This document shows, piece by piece, positions 7,545-15,523 of a stretch of DNA of 64,000 nucleotides. Position numbers and translations under genes: made by a program. The stretch spans positions 1 to 64,000 of the forward strand of contig JAICIO010000014.1 in assembly GCA_025924315.1 (NCBI GenBank). The letters are read 5' to 3'. Under the pieces are notes generated by a model. That model saw only the letters and a program-made list of their open reading frames with translations. It was not told the origin of the DNA and did not search any database. Each line of letters begins with the position of its first letter. Positions within the stretch are counted from its first letter, which is position 1. Source of the DNA: Phycisphaerae bacterium (GTDB lineage Bacteria > Planctomycetota > Phycisphaerae > Tepidisphaerales > Tepidisphaeraceae).

Positions 7545-9197
7545 TCATTTGTCGAATGTCAGTAGCTTGTTCTCGATCAGGAATTGTGTGACGAGGCTTT
7601 TGTAACCTTCGGTGTCGAAGAGAATCACGATCTTATCGCCTTCATAGCGCATCACGGTGCCGAGGCCGAGTTTTTTGTGCAGCACGCGCGCTTGCAGGGG
7701 AAACGGCTTGTCTTCCGTGTCGAGTTTCGCCTGTTTCACCAGGCCCGATTCGCAATTGTCGCAATGGCCGCAGGGCTCGGGGAGATCTTCGCCGAAATAG
7801 TGCAGCAGATAACGTCGGCGGCAATCGAAGGTTTCCGCGTAGTCCATCATCAGCTCGACGCGACCAATGCGATATTGGCGAAACGCTTCCTGCTCCGCGA
7901 CGGTTTGCTCGGCGAGCTCGGTTGCGTCGATCTTGCTATCGGTCGCGATGACTTGCCCGCCTTCGACGACGGCGACGGCGCCGGCTTCTTCGAGACGCGT
8001 GAGGGCGGCGTGGACTTTGGTTTTGGAGAGCTCGGTTTCTTCGACGAGCGTTTTGCGATCGACGGGCTGTGAGCGGCCGTCGATTTCGGTAATGAGCTCC
8101 TCGACCTGATCGACCGTCAGCTTCCCACCCGCGGCCATGGCGCGGCGAATGCCGACGTCTTCGGGTCGATAGAGCAGGATCGCGTCGGCCGACTCACCGT
8201 CGCGACCGGCGCGCCCGACTTCCTGGTAATACGCGTCGATCGATTCCGGGATGTCGTAGTGAAAAACGAACCGCACGTCAGCTTTATCGACGCCCATGCC
8301 AAACGCGTTCGTCGCGACGATCACCGGCCGCCTGCCGGACATGAACTCATCCTGGATGCGATGACGATCGGCGCCTTTCAATCCGCCGTGATAGAAAACC
8401 GCATCGATGTTTTCCTTCTGAAGTTGTTCCGCTATCGCTTCCGCATGGCCGCGCGTGGCGACGTAGACGATACCGGGCTTCGGTGCGTGCTTCACGCGCT
8501 GAATGAGCACGCGCGTTTTCGTCGATTCGTCTGGGCATTGCTCGACCGTGAGATGAATGTTCGGCCGATCGAATCCCCACACGACGACGCGGTGATCTTT
8601 GAGGCCGAGCCGCTTCACAATGCCCTCGCGCACGTGGGGTGAGGCAGTGGCAGTGAGTGCGATCACGCGAGGATGGCCGAGCGCTTCGATCACGCTGCCA
8701 AGCCGCATGAAGTCCGGCCGAAAATCGTGGCCCCATTCGCTGATGCAGTGCGCTTCATCGACCACGAACAACGACGGCGGATTCTCCTTCACCTTCGCGA
8801 GCGTCTCTTCATTGGCGAGTTGTTCCGGCGAGAGAAAGAGGAACTCGAGGTTTCCCGAGTCGAGTTCATCAAACGCTTCGCGCTTTTCGGACGCGCGAAT
8901 GGTCGAATTGACGACCGCCGCCTCCGCCACGCCTTGGCCGGCGATGAAATCGACTTGATCCTTCTGCAGCGCGATCAGCGGAGAGACCACAACCGTCGGC
9001 CCGTCGATAAACAGCGCGGCCAGCTGATAGATCGCCGACTTGCCAAACCCGGTCGGCATGACCGACAGCGTGTCGTGTCCTTCGAGGACGAGGCGAATCA
9101 CCTCTTCCTGACCGGGCTTCAGTTGGTCAAAGCCAAGTCGTTCTTTCGCGAGTTTTCGGACTTGGGTGAGGTCGAAGGGGCGTTTCTTGCGAGGCAT
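7545..9197 (-). CDS. recQ: RecQ-family DNA helicase with DUF3553-like C-terminus
   Basis: ATP-dependent 3'-5' DNA helicase for recombination and repair, 550 residues. Walker A is TGFGKS at 49-54, the DEAH box is at 147-150 and [14 protein letters not shown] follows. Motif VI is in [14 protein letters not shown] zinc-binding set of cysteines follows ([13 protein letters not shown], then CGHCDNC, about residues 455-485). Instead of an HRDC domain the protein ends in about 50 residues ([20 protein letters not shown] to the end) that look like the Tudor-like DUF3553 domain found at the end of UvrD/PcrA helicases. That domain call is from motif memory. Confidence 0.9.
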   Translation of the reverse strand: MPRKKRPFDLTQVRKLAKERLGFDQLKPGQEEVIRLVLEGHDTLSVMPTGFGKSAIYQLAALFIDGPTVVVSPLIALQKDQVDFIAGQGVAEAAVVNSTIRASEKREAFDELDSGNLEFLFLSPEQLANEETLAKVKENPPSLFVVDEAHCISEWGHDFRPDFMRLGSVIEALGHPRVIALTATASPHVREGIVKRLGLKDHRVVVWGFDRPNIHLTVEQCPDESTKTRVLIQRVKHAPKPGIVYVATRGHAEAIAEQLQKENIDAVFYHGGLKGADRHRIQDEFMSGRRPVIVATNAFGMGVDKADVRFVFHYDIPESIDAYYQEVGRAGRDGESADAILLYRPEDVGIRRAMAAGGKLTVDQVEELITEIDGRSQPVDRKTLVEETELSKTKVHAALTRLEEAGAVAVVEGGQVIATDSKIDATELAEQTVAEQEAFRQYRIGRVELMMDYAETFDCRRRYLLHYFGEDLPEPCGHCDNCESGLVKQAKLDTEDKPFPLQARVLHKKLGLGTVMRYEGDKIVILFDTEGYKSLVTQFLIENKLLTFDK

Positions 9198-9257
9198 GCA
9201 ATGAATGGAGCAAACGCTGGGCCTCTAAACTCCTTTCAGACGCGAAGAGGCTGTCAA

Positions 9258-9361
9258 TGGTGGCACCGACATTCCTGTCGGTGATCGGGCGTGGTAATCC
9301 ACGACCGATATGCGTCGAGGCGTACCTCGCCGCATCACAGGCAAGAATGCCTGTGCCACCA
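9258..9361. repeat. Palindromic repeat, 'ggtggcaccgacattcctg' family
   Basis: Left GGTGGCACCGACATTCCTGT and right GCAAGAATGCCTGTGCCACC, with the inner pair CGTGGTAATCCACG. It is related in layout to 50475-50577, and sits in the 311-base gap between recQ and the LEPR gene. Confidence 0.75.
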
Positions 9362-9520
9362 AAATAGTCTTCCCTGCGCTTGAACAACGAAGCGCAGCTT
9401 CCACGCGTTATCGGTCCGCACTACCCCGTTCTTGCCGATCTGCGCGAACTTCTGGCGAATCTTCGCCTTGACATCCGATAAGTGAGATTGAATATCCGAG
9501 ACGAGAAAATGAGCTGTAAA
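9335..9520 (-). pseudogene. Possible gene remnant ending inside a repeat
   Basis: On the minus strand 9365-9505 reads SDVKAKIRQKFAQIGKNGVV ... WKLRFVVQAQG, with A/T-rich second codon positions and GC-rich third positions, as in a real gene. Towards 9335 the frame runs into the repeat at 9258-9361, which gives the ending WWHRHSCL and the stop. No start codon is evident and no family is recognised. The frame continues antisense to the LEPR gene, where it is not credible. Confidence 0.25.
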
Positions 9521-12500
9521 TCCGTACTCACTTCGCCGAATCTGTTTGAATTGCACCGGCTCGAGCAACGCGTGCTGCTCAGCACCTCGGCGCTGGCGGC
9601 GCCGTTTCATGTGGGTGTGGCGCCGACGAATGTCGAATATGCGCCGCTGGGCGTGACGACGACGATGCCGTCGGCCGTTGTCAGCAAGGCAATGCGGCAG
9701 GATCTGCTGGCACACTGGAACGGCAGCAACAAGGCGACGCTCACGAGTCTGCTGAACGCGGGGAAATACGGAGCGTTCGACAATAATCTGCTCAGCTACA
9801 TGCGCTCGCGCACGACGGCGGATTTCTTTTTCGATCCGACGGCGCTGTCGAGTTACACGACCTACATCAATGCCAACCTCCCGACCAGCGGGACGATCAG
9901 CAACGCGGACAACATCGTCAACCACCTGTTCCCGGATACGTACGGCGGGGATTACACAATCCAGCTTCCGACCGGCGACATCAACTGGCTGAGCCAGAGC
10001 GCGACCGCGAGCCATCCCGATTTCCTGCACACGCTCAACCGCATGGAATCGTGGATCGATCTGGGCAATGCCTACGCAATCACCGGCGACACGAAATACC
10101 TCGACGAAATCAAGAACGAGCTGGCAGCGTGGACCGTGCAAAATCCGCCCCTGGCCAAGCCAGATGACTGGGCGACGAGCGATCCGAAGTGGTGGCTGCT
10201 CGACACGAGCACGCGCGCGGAGATGTGGGTCTGGACCTACTTCACCGTGATGGGATCGAGCAACTGGGACGCGGCGAGCAACACCGTGTTCCTCGATGAG
10301 ATCTACAAGCACGCGGACTTTCTCGATCGTGTCACGCCGCAGGAGCTGTCGAGCAATCGCACGATCTCGCACGCGAAAGCGCTGCTCTTTATCGGCGACA
10401 TGTTTCCGGAATTTACGGGCGCCAGCACGTTCCAGAGCCACGGCCGGCAGCTGCTGTTCGATTCGATGGACGCGAACTTTTACGACGACGGCGCGCACGT
10501 CGAAGAAAGCCCGACGTACGCTTCTGGCGTCATCGAAGATCTGCTCGACGCGAAATATCTCGACCAGATCAACGGCCACTCGTGGGACAGCGCCCGCAGC
10601 GCGAAGCTCGACAACGCGATCGACTCGTATTGGCAGATGCTCTCGCCGGACGGAAAACGCCCGGCGATTGGCGACGCGTATCGCACGACTTCGGTCACAT
10701 TGTTCTTGAAGGCGGATCTGATCGAAGGCGTCACGACGTGGCCCGCGGCCAAGCCGCGCATCAAGGATGTGTGGGAGTTCGGTCCGACCGGCGTGAACCC
10801 GTACATCAGCAACAGCTCAAACCCCGCCATGGGCAACCGCGGAAGCACTTTCGCTGAACCCGACGGCGGGTATTACATGATGCGCAGCGGTAATGACGCC
10901 AACGCGCGGCAGGTGATCTTCGACGCGGGCCCGTTCGGTGGAAATCACGGGCATTACGATCTGCTCAATTTCGAGCTGTTCGGCTACGGTCATCCGCTCA
11001 TCGCCGACCCCGGCCCGTACATCTACGGCACCAGCACCGATCGAAACTACGCCATCAGCGCCAAGGCCCACAACACGATCAACGTCGACGGCCTGAACAT
11101 GGGCCAGCTCGAAGGGGCCGACAACCCGGGCATCCAGGTCACGCAATGGGATGTCGATTCGAATCACGCGCAGATCACGGCCGCGCAGGATGGGTATCAG
11201 TACCTCGACGGCGGGCCGATCGTTTCACGCAGCATGTGGTACGACCTCAACGGCACGATGGTGATCGTGGACTGGGGCGAAGCTTCGTCCAGCCACACCT
11301 TCTCGCAGTCGTTCAACCTCGTCGGCGATTCGACGCAGGTCGCGCCGGCGCAGGCGGATGGGTCGTTCTACACGCGATACAGCGCCGGCGGAAATGTGAA
11401 GGTCGCGCCGGTCCCGCGGTCGGGTCAGACAATCTCGCGCTCGCTGACTTTCGTTACGAGCACGCCGACCGGCGACTACAAAGACACCGCGTATCGCTAC
11501 AGCGTCAGCCAGACGGGCACGTTCGTCTGTTTCGTGACGCTCATCACGACCGCCTCGGGCAGCGTTGCGTCCGACACCACGACCGCGACGCTCCTCGCCG
11601 CGCCCACGCCGGGCAAGACGGTGAAGGTGCAGCTCTCGGAAAATGGCGTCGATCAGACGCTCTACTTCACCCCGCCCGGCGTGACGCGACTCAATTCGAC
11701 CGCGCAGAATCCCGGCTCGTACAACGACATCGCGTATGACAAGTCGGGCAACCTGCACATGGCGTATTACGATCGCACGAATCATCACCTCATGTACACG
11801 GTGCGCGGAACCAACGGAAAATGGTCGCCCGCAGAAGTAATCGACGCGGGCACCGACACGGGTCTCTTCCCCAGCATCGCGGTGGACAGCAAAGGCCGGC
11901 CGGGCATCGCGTACTTCGACGCGTGGGACGGCAACTTGATGTATGCCGGCATGGATGCGAACTCGCACTCTTGGCACGTGCAGACGGTGGAATCGCGCGG
12001 CAGCACGGGCCTCTATCCGTCGCTCGCGTTCAGTCGCGGAGATGGACCGGTCATCAGCTACTACAACCGCTCGCGCGGTGTGCTTCGTCTTGCTTCGAGC
12101 GCATCAAACGGTGGTTGGGATTTCCGCGATGTCGATACGTCTGCCGACGTCGGCCGCGGAAGCTCGCTCGTGCTCGACCCGGCGCGTCCAACCGCGAGCA
12201 AATGGGCGATCGCCTACGAAGACAGCACGCACGGCACGTTCAAATACGCCATTCAATACAACGACACGTGGAAGTATTCGGTGGTCGACGCAACGACGAT
12301 CGCCGGCGGGGGATACACCTCGCTCGCGTTCGACTCGACCAACATGCCCGGCGTCAGCTACTACGACGCCGCCAACAGCGCTGTGAAGTTTTCGCAATAC
12401 GACGGCAAAGTCTGGACGAACAAGACGATCGCCAGCCAGCAGGTGCAGGGCCTGTACACCCAGTTCTATTTCAACAGCAGCAACAAGGCGACGATCTTCT

Positions 12501-12679
12501 TCTTCGACAAGACGCACAACCTGATGAAGCGCGCGACGGGTACGGTTTACAGCAGCTGGAGCGTCGCCGACATGGAAGCCGGCGGCCGCGAAATCCACAT
12601 CTCCATCAGCCCCACAGGCAACATCGCCTACACCAACCTCGATGAAAATCTTGGGTACATGGATGTGACGATTCTGTAA
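9509..12679 (+). CDS. Secreted heparinase II/III-like polysaccharide lyase with LEPR-XLL-type N-terminus
   Basis: A 1056-residue protein. The N-terminus NLFELHRLEQRVLLS matches the LEPR-XLL export/anchoring signature of planctomycetes. Residues about 60-390 form a helical (alpha/alpha)6-like domain (ESWIDLGNAYAITGD, ADFLDRVTPQELSSNRTISH, SPDGKRPAIGDAYR). A heparinase II/III-type beta domain follows (YYMMRSGNDANARQVIFDAG, then GGNHGHYDLLNFELFGYGHP, then KAHNTINVDG). Residues about 730-1056 are BNR-like repeats (GLFPSIAVDSKGRPGIAYFD, GLYPSLAFSRGDGPVISYYN). Probably an extracellular uronate-polysaccharide lyase; substrate unknown. ATG 9509 is preferred over GTG 9482. Confidence 0.8.
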   Translation: MSCKSVLTSPNLFELHRLEQRVLLSTSALAAPFHVGVAPTNVEYAPLGVTTTMPSAVVSKAMRQDLLAHWNGSNKATLTSLLNAGKYGAFDNNLLSYMRSRTTADFFFDPTALSSYTTYINANLPTSGTISNADNIVNHLFPDTYGGDYTIQLPTGDINWLSQSATASHPDFLHTLNRMESWIDLGNAYAITGDTKYLDEIKNELAAWTVQNPPLAKPDDWATSDPKWWLLDTSTRAEMWVWTYFTVMGSSNWDAASNTVFLDEIYKHADFLDRVTPQELSSNRTISHAKALLFIGDMFPEFTGASTFQSHGRQLLFDSMDANFYDDGAHVEESPTYASGVIEDLLDAKYLDQINGHSWDSARSAKLDNAIDSYWQMLSPDGKRPAIGDAYRTTSVTLFLKADLIEGVTTWPAAKPRIKDVWEFGPTGVNPYISNSSNPAMGNRGSTFAEPDGGYYMMRSGNDANARQVIFDAGPFGGNHGHYDLLNFELFGYGHPLIADPGPYIYGTSTDRNYAISAKAHNTINVDGLNMGQLEGADNPGIQVTQWDVDSNHAQITAAQDGYQYLDGGPIVSRSMWYDLNGTMVIVDWGEASSSHTFSQSFNLVGDSTQVAPAQADGSFYTRYSAGGNVKVAPVPRSGQTISRSLTFVTSTPTGDYKDTAYRYSVSQTGTFVCFVTLITTASGSVASDTTTATLLAAPTPGKTVKVQLSENGVDQTLYFTPPGVTRLNSTAQNPGSYNDIAYDKSGNLHMAYYDRTNHHLMYTVRGTNGKWSPAEVIDAGTDTGLFPSIAVDSKGRPGIAYFDAWDGNLMYAGMDANSHSWHVQTVESRGSTGLYPSLAFSRGDGPVISYYNRSRGVLRLASSASNGGWDFRDVDTSADVGRGSSLVLDPARPTASKWAIAYEDSTHGTFKYAIQYNDTWKYSVVDATTIAGGGYTSLAFDSTNMPGVSYYDAANSAVKFSQYDGKVWTNKTIASQQVQGLYTQFYFNSSNKATIFFFDKTHNLMKRATGTVYSSWSVADMEAGGREIHISISPTGNIAYTNLDENLGYMDVTIL

Positions 12680-12691
12680 AAAAGAAAAATC

Positions 12692-12769
12692 GAACCACGA
12701 AGCCTCAAAGACACGAAGCAGGCGCTCTAACACCAAAAACCGCTTCGTGTCTTGGTGGCTTAGTGGTTC
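12692..12769. repeat. Palindromic repeat, 'gaaccacgaagcctc' family
   Basis: Left arm GAACCACGAAGCCTCAAAGA with ACACGAAG, and right arm CTTCGTGTCTTGGTGGCTTA with GTGGTTC. It lies downstream of the lyase stop. Confidence 0.8.
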
Positions 12770-12781
12770 ATAATTCGTTTT

Positions 12782-12810
12782 GTAGGGCACCGGCTGGTAG
12801 CCCGTGCTAC
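12782..12810. repeat. Solitary REP-like hairpin with GTAG ends
   Basis: GTAG, then GGCACCGGCT, a GGT loop and AGCCCGTGC, then TAC. The stem has one mismatch. It resembles a single arm of the GTAG-headed elements elsewhere in the window. Confidence 0.6.
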
Positions 12811-12848
12811 TTTTTCTTACACGCCGCCTCGCTTACAACCTCCGCTTC

Positions 12849-14789
12849 ATGACTGAGGCGGAGGCTCTTGATCCCGAACGTTCGGCGCGCGCGTGGCTTC
12901 CCGCGATGTTGCTTATCGCGGCGGTGTTTGCGTGGGTGGCGCCGACGTTGTGCTGGCTCGAGTTCAACAATACGCCGGAAAACCTGAACGTCGCGACAGC
13001 TCAGGAGATGCGTCGCGGCGGGCCTTGGCTCGTGCCGAATCTGCAAGGGGAGCTGCGCGCGGCAAAACCGCCGCTCGCGGCGTGGATCACCGCGGCGCTG
13101 ATTCGGCCGGAGACGATGAAGACGATTTCGTCGCCCGATGCCCTCACGCGCAATCGTGGATTTATCGAGCTCGAATGGGAAACGCGCTGTCCCGCGCTCG
13201 TCGCGATGTGCATCTTGCTCGTCGCGGTCTTCGGGCTGGCGCGAACGCTCGGCGGCGACACGCTTGCGCTCGTGAGCGTCGCGATCTGCGGGACGAACTT
13301 CATGTTCCTGCGCTTCGGGCGGCTGTCGACGACGGACGTTCAACTTTCGCTGTGGGTGTCGATCGCCGACTGGCTCCTCGCGATCGCGATCATCCGCGGA
13401 CGGGCGTGGGTCGGCTTTATCGGGGCCGCGATTGCGCTATCGCTTGCGATGCTCGCGAAGGGCCCGGTGTGCCTGGTTCAATCCGCACTTCCCGTGGCGC
13501 TCTTTGCGCTCTGGCGCGGATGGAGCAATCGCAGGCACACGCTCGTCGCGACCGATGAAAAGCCGCGATCGCGTAAACTTCCGCTCGCGATCGGCATCGT
13601 CGTCTTCTTCGCTCTGGCGACGCCGTGGTTCATCTACGTCGCGATGAAGCACGACGTCATCCACATCTGGTACACGGAAGTCACCCGCGTGCACGCGCGC
13701 GATCTTCCGCCGGACCCGTGGTACATGTACTTCGTCATCTTTGCCTACATCGCGCCGTGGATCGCGTTCTTTGTCGTCGGATTGATCGTGCTCACGCAGG
13801 AAACCTTCGCGCCCGCCCGGCGCGCTATGCTTTCTCCCTCTCCCGGTACCCGGGGAGACGGCGGGGGTGAGGGTTCTTCTTTGGGGGCAATCGATCACCC
13901 GTCGCAGCACAACCCTCACCCTAACCCTCTCCCTGGAAGGGAGAGGGGAGAAGGCGCAAACGATGTGCTGGCTCTGTTCCTCGTCGTCGTCCCAATCGTG
14001 ATCATGTCCTGCGTTCGCGACAAGGAAGATCGCTATCTGCTGCCGATGATCGGCCCCGTATCGATCATCGCGGCGCGCGGGGTGATGGAGCATCTGAAGT
14101 CGTGGGCGCGGTGGAAATGGGAAGACACGCTCGTCGTCGCGCTACACTGGCTCGCGGTGGTCGTGATCGTGGTGGGGCTGCCGATCATTGGGTCTCTCAC
14201 GAGCAACAACGCGCAGCCGAAGAGCGCCGATCAGGTGTCAAGCGTGCTTCAGCCGGAGCAGTCGGGCAAGCAGGCGGAGAGATTCGCGGCGTTCAAGCGT
14301 GTCGATGGTTCGCCGTGGTATGAAAAGGAATTTGCCTATCCCGCTGCGTTCACGGCGCTCGTGCTGATCGGTTTTGCGATTTATCTCCATCGCATCTGGC
14401 GCGGGACGCTCGTGTTGGCGACGTTCATGTTGATGCTCATCACACAGGTGATCTTCATGGCCGGCTACGCACAGAGCAAACTCGGCCATGCCGAGACGCG
14501 TCCGCTGGCGGAGGGAATCGCGTCGCTCTATCCCGACGCCGAGGTGTACAACGCGCACCCCGAAGGAAAGCGTCCGCCATCGGATGTGGGGATTTATCTG
14601 AATCGTACGATTCCGTGGGTCGAGAACCCGGAGACGATCGCGCCAAGCAGCAAGCCGCAGATCCTGCTGATGCTGCAAAATGCCGGCGAGGCGGCGCCGA
14701 AGGCTCCGCCGGGCTGGGATCTGCTCGACGTCAAACCGCGCGACAAGGATTTCTGGTACGTCTTCGTGCGCACGCCGAAGGAAGGCTAG
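12849..14789 (+). CDS. ArnT-like membrane glycosyltransferase (GT39 family) with in-frame repeat insertion
   Basis: Polytopic inner-membrane transferase expected to move a sugar from a lipid-phosphate carrier to a surface acceptor. About ten helices can be seen. The first luminal loop has the family-type acidic/KPP region (ENLNVATAQEMRRGGPW ... ELRAAKPPLAAWITAAL), and a later loop has DLPPDPWYMYFVIFAYIAPW. Residues about 327-370 (SPSPGTRGDGGGEGSSLG ... NPHPNPLPGRERGEG) are encoded by a palindromic element at 13831-13953 that keeps the frame open, lengthening a loop between two helices. The start at 12849 is chosen over GTG 12804, which lies inside a REP-like hairpin. The methyltransferase gene follows after 4 bases. 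Confidence 0.85.
   Translation: MTEAEALDPERSARAWLPAMLLIAAVFAWVAPTLCWLEFNNTPENLNVATAQEMRRGGPWLVPNLQGELRAAKPPLAAWITAALIRPETMKTISSPDALTRNRGFIELEWETRCPALVAMCILLVAVFGLARTLGGDTLALVSVAICGTNFMFLRFGRLSTTDVQLSLWVSIADWLLAIAIIRGRAWVGFIGAAIALSLAMLAKGPVCLVQSALPVALFALWRGWSNRRHTLVATDEKPRSRKLPLAIGIVVFFALATPWFIYVAMKHDVIHIWYTEVTRVHARDLPPDPWYMYFVIFAYIAPWIAFFVVGLIVLTQETFAPARRAMLSPSPGTRGDGGGEGSSLGAIDHPSQHNPHPNPLPGRERGEGANDVLALFLVVVPIVIMSCVRDKEDRYLLPMIGPVSIIAARGVMEHLKSWARWKWEDTLVVALHWLAVVVIVVGLPIIGSLTSNNAQPKSADQVSSVLQPEQSGKQAERFAAFKRVDGSPWYEKEFAYPAAFTALVLIGFAIYLHRIWRGTLVLATFMLMLITQVIFMAGYAQSKLGHAETRPLAEGIASLYPDAEVYNAHPEGKRPPSDVGIYLNRTIPWVENPETIAPSSKPQILLMLQNAGEAAPKAPPGWDLLDVKPRDKDFWYVFVRTPKEG
13831..13953. repeat. 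Palindromic repeat inside the glycosyltransferase gene
   Basis: Pyrimidine/purine-rich arms (CTCCCTCTCCC ... GGTGAGGG against CCCTCACC ... GGGAGAGGGGAG). Same family as 62329-62466 and 39798-40030. It contains no stop in the gene's frame. Confidence 0.85.
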
Positions 14790-14793
14790 TCCG

Positions 14794-15432
14794 ATGACGC
14801 GAATGATTCGCACCGTCACCGATCGATTCCCCATTATCGAGCAATACATCCGCGGCGGGCGCGAAGTGATGGATCTCGGCTGCGTCGATTCACGTCCCGC
14901 GCGTCACGACGCCGCCGCGCGCATCGAATACAAGGCGAACCTCCTCCACAAACGCATCGCGGAGGTGAATAAGCAAACGCTCGGCGTGGACATCGATCCG
15001 GAAGGCGTGCGAATCCTCAACGAGCAGGGCTATCACGCGATCGTCGGCAACGTCGAAGAGATGGATCTCGGAAGAAAGTTCGACACGATCATCGCCGGTG
15101 AAATCATCGAGCACCTGGAAAATCCCGGCCGATTCCTGCGTAACATGCATCGCCACCTCAAACCTGACGGCGTGATCATCGTGAGCACGCCGAATCCGTT
15201 TTATTCCGGATCAGCATGGAAGATTTGGCGCTACGGCTCGCCGGCGGTGCATGAAGATCACATGGGCTGGCAGGACCCGACGACGCTCGAGCAGCTTTTC
15301 CGCCGAACTGGATTTGAGCCGTTCGAAGGCTATTGGATCCAACCAAAGCCGGCGTTACTGAAAACTTGGAAGCGATTACTCCGCCCGTATTTCTCTCATA
15401 CGTTCATGATGCTCGCGCGCCCGAAGACGTGA
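14794..15432 (+). CDS. Class I SAM-dependent methyltransferase
   Basis: A 212-residue cytoplasmic methyltransferase. Motif I is EVMDLGCVDSR near residue 25, the acidic end of strand 2 is TLGVDIDPEG, and FDTIIAGEIIEHLENPGRFL is the usual Methyltransf_11-type motif. HLKPDGVIIVSTPNP follows. AAGGAAGG lies 9 bases before the ATG, which is only 4 bases after the glycosyltransferase stop, so co-transcription is likely. That suggests modification of a glycan or its lipid-linked precursor, but the substrate is unknown. Confidence 0.85.
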   Translation: MTRMIRTVTDRFPIIEQYIRGGREVMDLGCVDSRPARHDAAARIEYKANLLHKRIAEVNKQTLGVDIDPEGVRILNEQGYHAIVGNVEEMDLGRKFDTIIAGEIIEHLENPGRFLRNMHRHLKPDGVIIVSTPNPFYSGSAWKIWRYGSPAVHEDHMGWQDPTTLEQLFRRTGFEPFEGYWIQPKPALLKTWKRLLRPYFSHTFMMLARPKT

Positions 15433-15439
15433 TGCTTCT

Positions 15440-15511
15440 GTAGGGTGCGCTTCAGCGCACCGGTTATTACTTTAGAAACGCAAATAACCGGTGCGCTGAA
15501 GCGCACCCTAC
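15440..15511. repeat. BIME-like pair of GTAG REP hairpins, copy 1
   Basis: Left hairpin GTAG-GGTGCGC-TTCA-GCGCACC then GGTTATT; the right hairpin is the exact inverse and ends in CTAC. It sits between the convergent methyltransferase and giant-protein genes. Confidence 0.92.
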
Positions 15512-15523
15512 GGAACGGATGCA

